Positions 35,896 through 44,900 of a DNA stretch of 64,000 bases are shown one piece after another. How positions within the stretch are numbered: the first letter of the stretch is position 1; every line of letters starts with the position of its first letter. Location of the stretch: NCBI GenBank assembly GCA_002726915.1, contig PBSY01000074.1:1-64000 (forward strand), read 5' to 3'. This stretch comes from Verrucomicrobiales bacterium. Its GTDB lineage: Bacteria; Verrucomicrobiota; Verrucomicrobiia; Verrucomicrobiales; DEV007. Under the pieces are notes generated by a model, which was not told where the DNA came from, made no database searches, and saw nothing but the letters and a program-made list of their open reading frames with translations. A program made the translations under genes and the position numbers.

Positions 35896-37089
35896 ATGTC
35901 CTACTCTTCCGGACCACCCCACAAGGGCGCCCATTTCCTTAATGTGGTGGTGGCCACAATGTTCCTTTTACTCTCGATCTGGAATCTTGTCGCTGATGCC
36001 CGCTTAACCACCCATCTCCTGCTGCAATCATCCTTCGCTCTTTGTTTTCTTTGGCTCTTTCTGTCGGCTTGGTTTCTTGGTGGACTGATCCTTGCATATT
36101 TCCCTAAGCGCGTCTTCATCACTGCCTTTGTGATCCTCACTTTTCGCTCCTCGCTGGGTTGGCCCCTCTCACTCGCCACCGGACTCGAAGCGGCCTGCCA
36201 CGCCCTTAATTTCCTGCTCGTAGCTATTGCTGCCCTCTACCTTGTCTGGTTGTTTCTGAGACCAACGCATTTCTACGGACGACCTCGGTTCCGCTGGCAG
36301 CATAGTGCCGTTTCCCTTGTCTCATGGATGGGAATCACCGCGCTCTCCTTTGTTACAGGGTTACTTGGTGTCGCTGCCACCGTGGATGAAATCTCTAGTG
36401 GCTTTGTTCAGATCACCCCCAGAGGTATCTTCTTTACCGAAAAAATCTTTCAAAAAGATGAGCATCGTGTCCATCTCATCGGATTGGCTCATATTGGCGA
36501 ATCCGATTTCTACCGCGATCTCCAAAACGCCTTTAAGCAACCAATCGATGGAGACCGACTGGTTCTTACGGAAGGGGTGACCGATGAGGGTAATATACTT
36601 CCGGCAGGATTTAAGTCGGGCAACACCTATGCAGGCTTCGCCAAACAACTTGGGCTCGAAGAGCAAAAGAGCTTTGCAGGTCAAGATGACGCCAATTCAG
36701 AAATAGGCGGCGCCGACCTTGGCAGCGTCACTTTTGGCAGCGTCACTTTCATGAATGCCGACATCGATATCTCAGAGCTCAAGCCCATGCATCTCAATCT
36801 ACTTATTACCCTACTTGAAACCATGGAATCGGGAAACCTGATCGAGAGCTTAATCGCCTCTTCCAGCATCCAGATTTCTTCTGAAGAGATGGAGGACTTT
36901 CTCCTCGAAGGCCTCATCGGTCAACGTAATGAACACCTCATGACCATATTCGAAACCGCGCATCGAGATTTCGAAGAGATCCACGTTCCCTGGGGTGCTG
37001 CTCACCTTCCCGATCTTGAGCGCCGCTTCTTATCAGAAGGCTTCTCACTGATGTCCAAAAAGAAGCGGCTAGGTATCAGATTTAATTGA
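35896..37089 (+). CDS. Polytopic membrane protein with a TraB/TIKI-like C-terminal domain
   Basis: Protein of 397 residues. About five hydrophobic segments fill the first 170 residues (VVVATMFLLLSIWNLVA, LCFLWLFLSAWFLGGLILAYF, LNFLLVAIAALYLVWLFL, SWMGITALSFVTGLLGVAA). The rest resembles the TraB/TIKI fold: an opening VHLIGLAHIGESDFYRDL strand-helix with a GxxH site, a Glu in LVLTEGV, and a closing HVPWGAAHLPDLERRF with a second conserved His. TIKI-type members are metalloproteases; activity here is untested. It contains a 15-bp in-frame tandem duplication (GSVTFGSVTF). ATG 35896 is preferred over GTG 35866. Confidence 0.6.
   Translation: MSYSSGPPHKGAHFLNVVVATMFLLLSIWNLVADARLTTHLLLQSSFALCFLWLFLSAWFLGGLILAYFPKRVFITAFVILTFRSSLGWPLSLATGLEAACHALNFLLVAIAALYLVWLFLRPTHFYGRPRFRWQHSAVSLVSWMGITALSFVTGLLGVAATVDEISSGFVQITPRGIFFTEKIFQKDEHRVHLIGLAHIGESDFYRDLQNAFKQPIDGDRLVLTEGVTDEGNILPAGFKSGNTYAGFAKQLGLEEQKSFAGQDDANSEIGGADLGSVTFGSVTFMNADIDISELKPMHLNLLITLLETMESGNLIESLIASSSIQISSEEMEDFLLEGLIGQRNEHLMTIFETAHRDFEEIHVPWGAAHLPDLERRFLSEGFSLMSKKKRLGIRFN
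36721..36750 (+). repeat. 15-bp tandem duplication inside the TraB-like gene
   Basis: GGCAGCGTCACTTTT is followed at once by GGCAGCGTCACTTTC, giving two in-frame copies of GSVTF. It looks like a replication-slippage insertion. Confidence 0.95.
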
Positions 37090-37381
37090 TCATGAAACGG
37101 GTTCAACCAGTGGAATTTATTCACCTGAATCGGGATTAAGGGAGAAAGACAGCCCCGCTAAAAATCCAACCTTGTCGTGCCTAGCCCCCTCGAAGCTTAC
37201 CACGATCCTGCCCGCAGTATTTTCCGATGTGCCTTAAGCAAATTCAGATAAACCCTCTTGTCGCCCCCCTAAATAAGCTTGGTTTCAAGGCTTAGGCCGG
37301 AGTCTCATTCTTACTTTTACGGTGGCACCAGGCCTCTCCTTCATCACCGGTCGCAAAACATAGGTCTTTTAAAGTCGCTTA
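37090..37381. other. Intergenic region, nothing recognised
   Basis: The convergent space between the TraB-like gene and the PfkB kinase gene holds no supported gene or clear terminator. Confidence 0.35.
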
Positions 37382-38305
37382 CTAGGCAAGGTAGCGTTCC
37401 ACTTCAGAAATCGTCGGGAGATGACCACGTCCCCCAAGCGCCGCAGCATTGCACGCAGCAGCAGCACTCGCGAGGCTGGCGCATTTTTTCCAAGAATCCC
37501 CGCGATTTGCGGCAAATAAAAACGTCCCGTGGAAAACATCTCCGCAGCCCGTAGTATCAACCACGGAATCGACGGGATAAGTAGGCTGGTGAAAATAGTT
37601 CCCTTCTTTATCAAGAAACCAGCTACCTGATTCTCCATCGGTGATTCCTACAACGGAGGCATTCCATTGAGCCAACGCTTCCAACTGGGCATCGCGTTCA
37701 ATTGATCCCGAGAGTTTCGCGGCGAAGTCAGAGGCCACGACGAGGATATCAACGAGTGGCAGCAGCCGGAGGAACTTCTCATTGAATCGATGGGCTCCCC
37801 CATCGAACGAGACCCGCCCACCCTTTTCACGAACGAGGCGAGACGCATCAATGCAGGCTGGCCAATGCCGACCGTTTAGATGAAGTATAGAACAATGCTC
37901 CAGTGCCTCTACTGGCAACTCCTCTTTCGCCAAAGGTGTGAAGTCTCCCGCGCGAAAAACGATATGGCGTTCGCCATCGCTTCGTCGCACTAGCACTGTT
38001 CCGAAGCTACTGCGACAGCCTTGCTCGAGTTGCAGGTGCTGGGTAGAGACGCCGTAGTCACGGTAATCATCCCGAATCAATTCCCCGGCCCAGTCCAAAC
38101 CGATACGGTCAATGATTCCTGCCTTGGCTCCAAGTCGAGAGGCTGCACACAGGGCTGTTGGCACCGGGCCACCACCCATCATTACCGATTCCACCACTTC
38201 GGTTACACCGGAAATCTCCGGAAAGGCGTCGACCATCAGGATCGAGTCCATCATGGACATCCCCAGTCCGAGGATTTCCAATTGATGGCTCGAAATCGCC
38301 GACAT
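37382..38305 (-). CDS. PfkB-family carbohydrate kinase
   Basis: Ribokinase-like sugar or nucleoside kinase, 307 residues. The N-terminal GLGMSMMDSILMVDAFPE strand and MGGGPVPTALCAASRLGAK give the substrate-binding start, and the C-terminal VVDTTGCGDVFHGTFLFA is the anion-hole/catalytic Asp motif. The substrate cannot be assigned. It is coupled to the hydrolase gene upstream: the hydrolase TGA and this ATG share one base (TGATG). Confidence 0.88.
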   Translation of the reverse strand: MSAISSHQLEILGLGMSMMDSILMVDAFPEISGVTEVVESVMMGGGPVPTALCAASRLGAKAGIIDRIGLDWAGELIRDDYRDYGVSTQHLQLEQGCRSSFGTVLVRRSDGERHIVFRAGDFTPLAKEELPVEALEHCSILHLNGRHWPACIDASRLVREKGGRVSFDGGAHRFNEKFLRLLPLVDILVVASDFAAKLSGSIERDAQLEALAQWNASVVGITDGESGSWFLDKEGNYFHQPTYPVDSVVDTTGCGDVFHGTFLFAANRGDSWKKCASLASAAAACNAAALGGRGHLPTISEVERYLA

Positions 38306-39039
38306 CAGCTATGGTGAGTCTTCAGCCAGGAGATCACAGCTTCAGTCATCTGGCCCTCGGCGTCGCCACTGAACACATGATTGGCACCTTCGAGGATTAC
38401 CAGCTCCTTTGGCTCATAAGCAGCCGCATACATTTCCTGACCTTCTTCCACTGGAACGACATCATCCTTGTCGCCGTGCACGAGCAACCATGGTACTTCG
38501 ATCTTTTCAGTCTTATTAGCCAGAGTATTGATCTTAGCCATGTCATCGACATAGGCCTTAGAAAGCGGGCAGCCTTCTTCTTCCCACATATTACCCTTCC
38601 CCGGAGTGACGTCTCCGAACTCGGTTTCGCAGAATTTCTTGGTGTGAACCATACCAGCCAGGGAGATAAGCAGTTCGATCCTCTGGTCCTTAGCTGCCGC
38701 CAAAACACCGACAGCGCCACCCATACTGTGTCCGACATAACAGATGCGATGGTAACCTTCATTCTCAGCTGCATCGACGATCGCCCTCAGATCTTTCACC
38801 TCCTTCGAAATGGTGCAGGCTTCAAACTTGCCCTCAGAGTTACCATTGCCAGCAAAGGAAAACCGCAACGCGTTGAATCCGGTAGCGGCAAGCGACTCAG
38901 CCAACGCAATCGACCAGGGTCGATCCTTATTGCCAGTGACACCGTGACCAATAATCACTAGTAGTGACGAGTCAGTAGGATCCCCATGGAACTCGTAATC
39001 GAGGATTTCCTTGGAGGAGTTGAGGATTTCAAAATTCAT
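38305..39039 (-). CDS. Alpha/beta hydrolase
   Basis: Serine hydrolase-fold protein of 244 residues. The oxyanion and nucleophile elbows are visible: IIGHGVTGNKDRPW early, YVGHSMGGAVGVLAA with the GxSxGG nucleophile (about residue 102), Asp in VHGDKDDVV and His in GANHVFSG near the C-terminus. The pattern is that of esterase/dienelactone-type hydrolases. No signal peptide, so probably cytoplasmic. The substrate is unknown. It is followed by the PfkB kinase and preceded by the Dabb protein on the same strand. Confidence 0.85.
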   Translation of the reverse strand: MNFEILNSSKEILDYEFHGDPTDSSLLVIIGHGVTGNKDRPWSIALAESLAATGFNALRFSFAGNGNSEGKFEACTISKEVKDLRAIVDAAENEGYHRICYVGHSMGGAVGVLAAAKDQRIELLISLAGMVHTKKFCETEFGDVTPGKGNMWEEEGCPLSKAYVDDMAKINTLANKTEKIEVPWLLVHGDKDDVVPVEEGQEMYAAAYEPKELVILEGANHVFSGDAEGQMTEAVISWLKTHHS

Positions 39040-39071
39040 AGAAAACAGAGGGTGAAGGAACAGGTAACTGA

Positions 39072-39374
39072 TTAAAACTGGATATCAAATACACGCACCT
39101 CTTTGAACCACAGGCTAAACTTTTCAACAAAAACCTTGTGCTCCGGGTGTGCTTGGTAAGCGTTGTGCTTCTCGATATTTTCGAATTCCAGAACCAATGC
39201 GTAATCAAAGCCATTGTGAGTGACCGTGCGTTCCGGTGTTCCAGCCGCGCGGCCAAAACTTCCTGCGGACACTACTTCGATTTCGAAAAGTGCCGCGAGA
39301 CCTCCCTCGAACGCGGCTTTGTCGTCATCGCAAAGCGAGTCATCAAGCCAAAAAAAGACACTGTGTCGAATCAT
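39072..39374 (-). CDS. Dabb (stress-responsive A/B barrel) protein
   Basis: Small ferredoxin-like fold protein of 100 residues in the Dabb family. The start MIRHSVFFWL, the FGRAAG / DYALVLEFEN pattern, and AYQAHPEHKVFVEKF near the end are diagnostic. Such proteins form dimeric barrels. Some have cyclase- or stress-related roles and most are uncharacterised. It is 32 bases upstream of the hydrolase gene on the same strand. Confidence 0.88.
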   Translation of the reverse strand: MIRHSVFFWLDDSLCDDDKAAFEGGLAALFEIEVVSAGSFGRAAGTPERTVTHNGFDYALVLEFENIEKHNAYQAHPEHKVFVEKFSLWFKEVRVFDIQF

Positions 39375-39463
39375 GCTGCGGAGCCTAGATTAGCGATTTG
39401 GCAATATCAACCAGCGACTCGCTAACTGACGAATTTTTTGCGCTACTGCCGTTTTGGGAATTT

Positions 39464-40627
39464 TTAGCTTCCACCCTGCAAGACTGCCTGAATGTGGGGC
39501 GTGTAAAGATCGGGCTCAAGAAGGAAGGAATCGTGGCCCTTATCGGAGTGCACCGTTAGGTAAATGTGAGATACCCCTGCAGCCTTGAGTTGGCGAACCA
39601 GTGCAGCTTGCTCTTCTGGATAGAAGCAGTAATCCTCGTCGATACTGAAGACAAGGTATTGATGACCAGCCTCATGGGAACGAGAAAGGAGATCCACTGG
39701 GTCAGCCGCCTCACCCTCTGCAACCGGATCGTGACGGCTCCACATTTCGCAGATGCGAAGGTAAGTATTTGCGTCGAAACGATCCGTAAATTTTTTTCCT
39801 TGGTGAAGCATGTAACTCTCAACATGATCGTGCGCCCGATACCACGAAAAACGATCCTCAGGCTGAACCACATCTTTGCTTGCGCGACGTTCAATCGCGT
39901 TGAGATGCACAAAAGTTTTGTGGCTGATCATACGTGCCAGCCCAAGTCCGGTTTCCGGCACACCAGTTTCGTAATATTCACCAGACTGAAACTTGGGATC
40001 ATTTTCGATCGCGAGGATCTGCTCCAGAAGGATGATCCGATTCAATACCGTAGTGCGGACGCCGGTCGCAATTGGAATGACGACACGAACACGATCAGGA
40101 AAGCTGGTCGCAAAGTTTATGGCACAGAGCCCTCCAGTTGAGGGCCCCACCACTGCCAACAACTGGCCTATACCAAGGGCATCAAGCAATAGTGTTTGGC
40201 TCCGCACAACATCGCTGACCGCCACGTGAGGAAACGTTGACCCGTAGGCCTTAAGTGTTTCTGGGTTGATCGTCGAGGGGCCGGTCGATCCATAGCATCC
40301 GCCCAGATAGTTCGCGCAGATAATAAAATACTTTTCTGTATCGAGGGCTTTTCCGGGGCCGATGAAGAGTTCCCACCAACCGCCAGTGCATTCCTGAGTC
40401 CAGAAATCATTGCCTTCGACCTCAGGATTGTATCCGGACGCGTGCTGGCTTCCTGAGAAGGCATGGAAGAGCAGGATCGCGTTTGATTTCTCTTTATTCA
40501 GCGTGCCGTAGGTTTCGTAGGCGATCGTAACATGATCCAGAGTCTTGCCGCTTCGAAACTCAAAGGGAGTCGCGGGAGTCGCAATAACTTGGAATTGGGT
40601 TTCAACCTGTTGCAGTTCACTCATCAA
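39464..40627 (-). CDS. metX: Homoserine O-acetyltransferase (MetX-type)
   Basis: Transfers an acyl group to homoserine in methionine synthesis, 387 residues, alpha/beta-hydrolase fold. Family motifs are DHVTIAYETYGTLN, LLFHAFSGSQHASGY and the YFIICANYLGGCYGSTGPS region. The nucleophile elbow reads VVGPSTGGLCA, where most MetX have GGSMGG; the Ser is kept. The Asp and His of the triad lie in the C-terminal FSIDEDYCF and SDKGHDSFLLE stretches. Acetyl versus succinyl specificity cannot be settled from motifs alone. Confidence 0.92.
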   Translation of the reverse strand: MMSELQQVETQFQVIATPATPFEFRSGKTLDHVTIAYETYGTLNKEKSNAILLFHAFSGSQHASGYNPEVEGNDFWTQECTGGWWELFIGPGKALDTEKYFIICANYLGGCYGSTGPSTINPETLKAYGSTFPHVAVSDVVRSQTLLLDALGIGQLLAVVGPSTGGLCAINFATSFPDRVRVVIPIATGVRTTVLNRIILLEQILAIENDPKFQSGEYYETGVPETGLGLARMISHKTFVHLNAIERRASKDVVQPEDRFSWYRAHDHVESYMLHQGKKFTDRFDANTYLRICEMWSRHDPVAEGEAADPVDLLSRSHEAGHQYLVFSIDEDYCFYPEEQAALVRQLKAAGVSHIYLTVHSDKGHDSFLLEPDLYTPHIQAVLQGGS

Positions 40628-40765
40628 AAATTCGGAGAGGCAGAAAAGCTAACCCTGATTCCTACATCCTGCCAATTGTTTAGATGTCATAAGGCAAGGG
40701 CAGCCAGAACCAGAAAATGCATCTCGATCAACCCATAGCTTGCCCGTCGTCCCGCTTGGGACATA

Positions 40766-41401
40766 ATGAACAGCGTGAGTTTGCTCGATCAAATTTTTTC
40801 CCAACTGCCTGAGAACTGTGAATCCGACGATGGCCACATCCGGCTTGTCGTCGGTCTCGGCAATCCAGGGCCAGAGTATGACACGACCCGCCACAACATT
40901 GGTTTTGAGCTCGTCAACAAAATGGCCAAAGCAAAGGACTTGAGTTGGAAAAGAGATCGAAAATTCCGCGCCAAAATTGCTTCAGCAACCTCCTCCCTCG
41001 TGCTGGCTAAACCGATTACCTACATGAATCTAAGTGGTAACGCGGTGGCTCGCCTCGCGCGGTTCCACAAGCTTCAACCAGACCAGATTCTCGCCGTCTA
41101 TGACGACGTCGACCTACCTATTGGTCGTCTTCGCTTCCGCGCCAGTGGATCGGCAGGAGGTCACAACGGCATCAAATCCATCATCGAATGCCTCGGGACG
41201 GACACTTTTCCCCGATTGAAAATTGGAATTGGCTCCGCCGGGGGGCAAGATGCCATGGTTGGGCACGTTTTGGGCCGATTTAACGAAGAAGAATGGGACA
41301 AAATGCAAAAAGTCCTAGCCATTGCTGTAGATGGAGTAAACTGTGCGCTTTCCGACGGGTTGGACGCGGCCATGAACCAGTTCAACCGGCGGACCGAATA
41401 A
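40766..41401 (+). CDS. pth: Peptidyl-tRNA hydrolase
   Basis: Recycles peptidyl-tRNAs dropped from ribosomes, 211 residues, cytoplasmic. IRLVVGLGNPGPEYDTTRHNIGF carries the catalytic His, and KPITYMNLSGNAV and YDDVDLPIGRLRFR carry the conserved Asn and Asp. SGSAGGHNG is the tRNA-binding loop. The start ATG adds about 24 residues before the conserved core. No better in-frame start was found. A small GTCCC/GGGAC hairpin lies just before the start codon. rpsF follows after 49 bases. Confidence 0.95.
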   Translation: MNSVSLLDQIFSQLPENCESDDGHIRLVVGLGNPGPEYDTTRHNIGFELVNKMAKAKDLSWKRDRKFRAKIASATSSLVLAKPITYMNLSGNAVARLARFHKLQPDQILAVYDDVDLPIGRLRFRASGSAGGHNGIKSIIECLGTDTFPRLKIGIGSAGGQDAMVGHVLGRFNEEEWDKMQKVLAIAVDGVNCALSDGLDAAMNQFNRRTE

Positions 41402-41450
41402 AGCGAAAATCGCGAAACATAACCGTCGGATTATCAATCAGATACAGTTC

Positions 41451-41738
41451 ATGAAACGTAAGTACGAAGGAGTATATGTCCTAAAAATGCAGGGACAAGA
41501 AGAAGGCGTCGAAGAAATGGTGGGCAGCATCACCAAGGAACTCGAGTCCAGTGGCGCTGCTCTTGAGCAAATCGATCGCCTTGGCCGCAGGGAATTTGCC
41601 AACACTAACCACGCCAAACAAAGCCACGGCTACTACGTTCAGTTCCAGTTCGAAGCTGAGCCTGCCGCTATCGAGAATGTTGAAGCACGCCTAAAACTCA
41701 ACGACCAGGTGATGCTACAACACTACCGCCGCCTCTAA
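41451..41738 (+). CDS. rpsF: 30S ribosomal protein bS6
   Basis: Primary 30S protein that pairs with bS18, 95 residues. The N-terminal RKYEGVYVLKM strand, the LGRREFANTNHAKQSHGYYVQFQFEA core and the final LNDQVMLQHYRRL match S6. The usual partners ssb, rpsR and rplI do not follow. A terminator comes next, so in this genome rpsF is coupled only to pth. Confidence 0.95.
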   Translation: MKRKYEGVYVLKMQGQEEGVEEMVGSITKELESSGAALEQIDRLGRREFANTNHAKQSHGYYVQFQFEAEPAAIENVEARLKLNDQVMLQHYRRL

Positions 41739-41804
41739 CCGTCTGGTTCGCCGGACGGCCCTGACGAAGAAGGAAATCTTATCGATTTCCCTGCCCTTCG
41801 TAGC

Positions 41805-41841
41805 AACCTCCTCAGGTTTTCTTCCCTTTGGAGGTTTTTTT
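41805..41841 (+). terminator. Rho-independent terminator after rpsF
   Basis: AACCTCC / GGAGGTT stem with an 18-base loop, followed by a T-tract. Confidence 0.75.
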
Positions 41842-41975
41842 GGCGACAGGATGGAAAAACGAGACCATATTTCTCGCCCTAATTTTCCTTACCCGACAGT
41901 AGCTTCCAGCTGTCGATTCCACTCCTCGCGGGCCACGGCCCACTCTTTTAAAACCGATTTTTCTCCTGTCCATAT

Positions 41976-44900
41976 ATGAACGTAGATCGCGCGACGCTCG
42001 ACTTCCTCAATGCCTTTTCTGACGATGAAAAGAGAGAAGGCCAGAAGCTCCACGATGAGGGTGCTGTTGTTCAAATTTTTGGAAACCATCTCCTCATTCA
42101 GGGAAAGATTGAAGATGGCGACTGGTCTTGCCGCACCCGCCTGCAACTCCAAGGAAACGAGTGGGTCGGCGAAGCTGATGAGAAAAGCGACTCCGGGCGT
42201 GCCGCCCTCTATGCCACCATGCTGGAGAAAGTGGCCCGCAAAGGTGATCTACCTGAGGCTCCCAACGAGGTGGGTGAGCAGTCGCTAACCGAGGTTATCG
42301 AAGACAAACTTGGCCGCGGTCTGACAGGAGAAGAGGACGAGTTCCTCGGAAAACTCGAGCGCCGCTACCGCCGTTTCGAACTCGAACGCGAGATCTTTGA
42401 TTCTGATCTGGTGCGTCTCAACCCACGCTGGCCGATCGATAACTTCGATCCCCTCACCCTTTGGCCCACACCGCCAAACGATATTCTTGAATTTTGGAAC
42501 TACATCGCCCATGCCTTTGAGAAAGGGAACTTTGAATATCCCGAGTTTCTCGAGATCGTGACCGATCGCGAATGGACCCGCCAGCGCATGGAGGAATGGG
42601 AACGCCGTCGCGAAGAGAGCGAATGGCGCTACCAAGTCGAAGTCTTCGAAAAAAGACCCATCGAAGACGGGGTCGAAGGCATTGAGTTTCACCTGCGCAT
42701 CACCACTCGCGAAGCTCGCCTCATGGTAAAACGCGCCAGCGAAGACGAGTTCTCTCGCATTTCCGAAAAGGAGGACTACGAGAACATTCAGGAACGCTAC
42801 AGTAATGGTGGCTTACGCATGGATGCCGGCTCTGAGATTCTCTGGAGTAAATTCAACCTCGCGGTCGATCCTGAAGAGGGCACTGATGGAGGCCTTCCGC
42901 TCGACAACATTGAGAACTGCCGCTTTCTTAATCGCTTGTTCCACCAACCTGAGTTGAAAGGCCTCATCGTCAATCTGGACGAGATTCCCTACCAGATCAG
43001 CGACAAGCCGCTGCACTGGGTTTGCCGCGAAGATTCAATGGGCTCTCAGGACTACGAGCTACAACTCGTGACAGGCGATGACCGCGATGTGTCTCATACC
43101 GTGCGTCTCCTTCCCGGCGACGAAGCGCTCTACATGAGTGACGAATGGGTCTTCAAGGGTCCTGAACACTGGGTGAAGTCTGAAACGCTAATTGATCCCC
43201 GCGTCACCATTCCGAACACTGTGGTTGAGAGTGAATCAGGCGTCGCCTTTCTCTTCCGCCTCGGTGCCAAAGTCCCCGAGTCTCTCGAGAGCCGCATCGA
43301 AGAGGAAGATCTTAATGTCACGTTCGATTTGAGCATCTCATCTCAGGCCACCGGTGCCAGCAGTGAGCACATGCTGATGAAAATTCTTGCTGAGAATAGT
43401 TCAGGGACGCGCGAAGAAATTCTTGGCCGCGAAGGTTGGGACGTTACCAAGCGTCCTCAATTTGCCGGGGAGATTCTCCACCGCTACGACCGCACCCTAC
43501 AACGTCGCGTTGGATCTCTCATTGCCCCGATGCAGCCCACTTATGACGGCAACCTTGGTTGCTATCGCTCACGGGTAACCAAAAACTTTCCCGAAAAATA
43601 CGCTGAGTGGTTGGAGAACTTGCCGGAAGGAATTACGATTCGCGCCGACAAAGAACTCGCCACGCTAGAGTCTGACCCGGTCGAAGCTCAGGTCTCCTTC
43701 GAGGTCGTCGACGAGAATATCGACTGGTTTGATCTCAAGGTCGTCGTCAAAGTCGAAGGCATGGATCTCTCCCAGGAAGAAATTCGCGCTCTTGTTCAGG
43801 CGCGCGGAGAATTCGTTCGAATGGAGCGGGGCGGCTGGCTCAGACTTAAGATGAACCTCAGCGAGGAACAGCAGCAGGCAGTTTCGAGGATTGGTCTCGA
43901 TCCGTTTGACCTCACCGGCGAAGTGCATCGCATGCACGCCCTCCAACTCGCTGAGCCGATGGCCAGGGAAGTTTTCGATGCCGCAGCCTGGGAAAAGATT
44001 TCCAATCGTGCCAACAACCTCAAGCTGCAGGTCCGGCCTGAAATACCTCCTGGTCTTAACGTGAATCTTCGTCCTTACCAGATCGAAGGTTTCCACTTCC
44101 TTTCCTACCTGGCGACCAATCAGTTCGGCGGAATCCTCGCTGACGACATGGGTCTGGGTAAAACGATCCAATCTCTCACCTGGCTGCTATGGATGCGTGA
44201 CCAATTCGGCGATAATCCACCGCCATCCCTCGTCGTGTGTCCCAAGTCAGTGCTCGATGTCTGGGGCGACGAGGTCATCAAGGCTGCCCCAGCAATTCGA
44301 GTGCAGGTTCTACGCAACCGCACCGAACTCGACATTTCCCGTCTCGGTAAAGACGTTGATCTTCTCGTTATTAACTACAGCCAACTGCGAACCTGTGCCG
44401 AAGAACTCCATTCCATGGAGTGGCTCGGGATCATCCTCGATGAGGGACAGCAGATTAAAAACCCAGATTCAAAGGCAGCCAAGTCAGCCCGCACTCTTGC
44501 AGGCCAAAACCGGCTTGTTCTCACTGGAACTCCAATCGAAAACCGCCTGCTTGATGTCTGGAGCCTGATGTCTTTCGCTATGCCCGGCATCCTTGGTGAC
44601 CGCAAGTATTTCCGCGAACACTTTGACCGCCGAAAGGACACTCAGTCACAAACGCGCCTCACCGCCCGCCTGCGTCCGTTTCTGCTGCGCCGGACCAAAG
44701 GAGAAGTTGCTCTCGACCTACCGCCCAAGATCGAAGAGGACGTTTTCAGCGAAATGGAAGACGTCCAACAGCGACTTTACCAAGAGGAACTAGAGCGCAT
44801 CCAGAAAGTTCTGCTTGGCATTGAAAACGACGATAGCCTGCGCAAAAACAGCTTCGTTATTCTGCAGGGCCTGATGCGGCTGCGCCAGATCTGCTGTCAC

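Noticed and set aside
38158-38961. Open frame of 267 codons on the plus strand
   Set aside because: It overlaps the hydrolase and PfkB genes on the opposite strand, whose motifs are clear, and shows no family pattern.
40628-40765. Possible SAM riboswitch before metX
   Set aside because: The hallmark SAM-I/SAM-II core sequences are absent. Only a short GTCCC/GGGAC hairpin was found, and it belongs next to the pth start.
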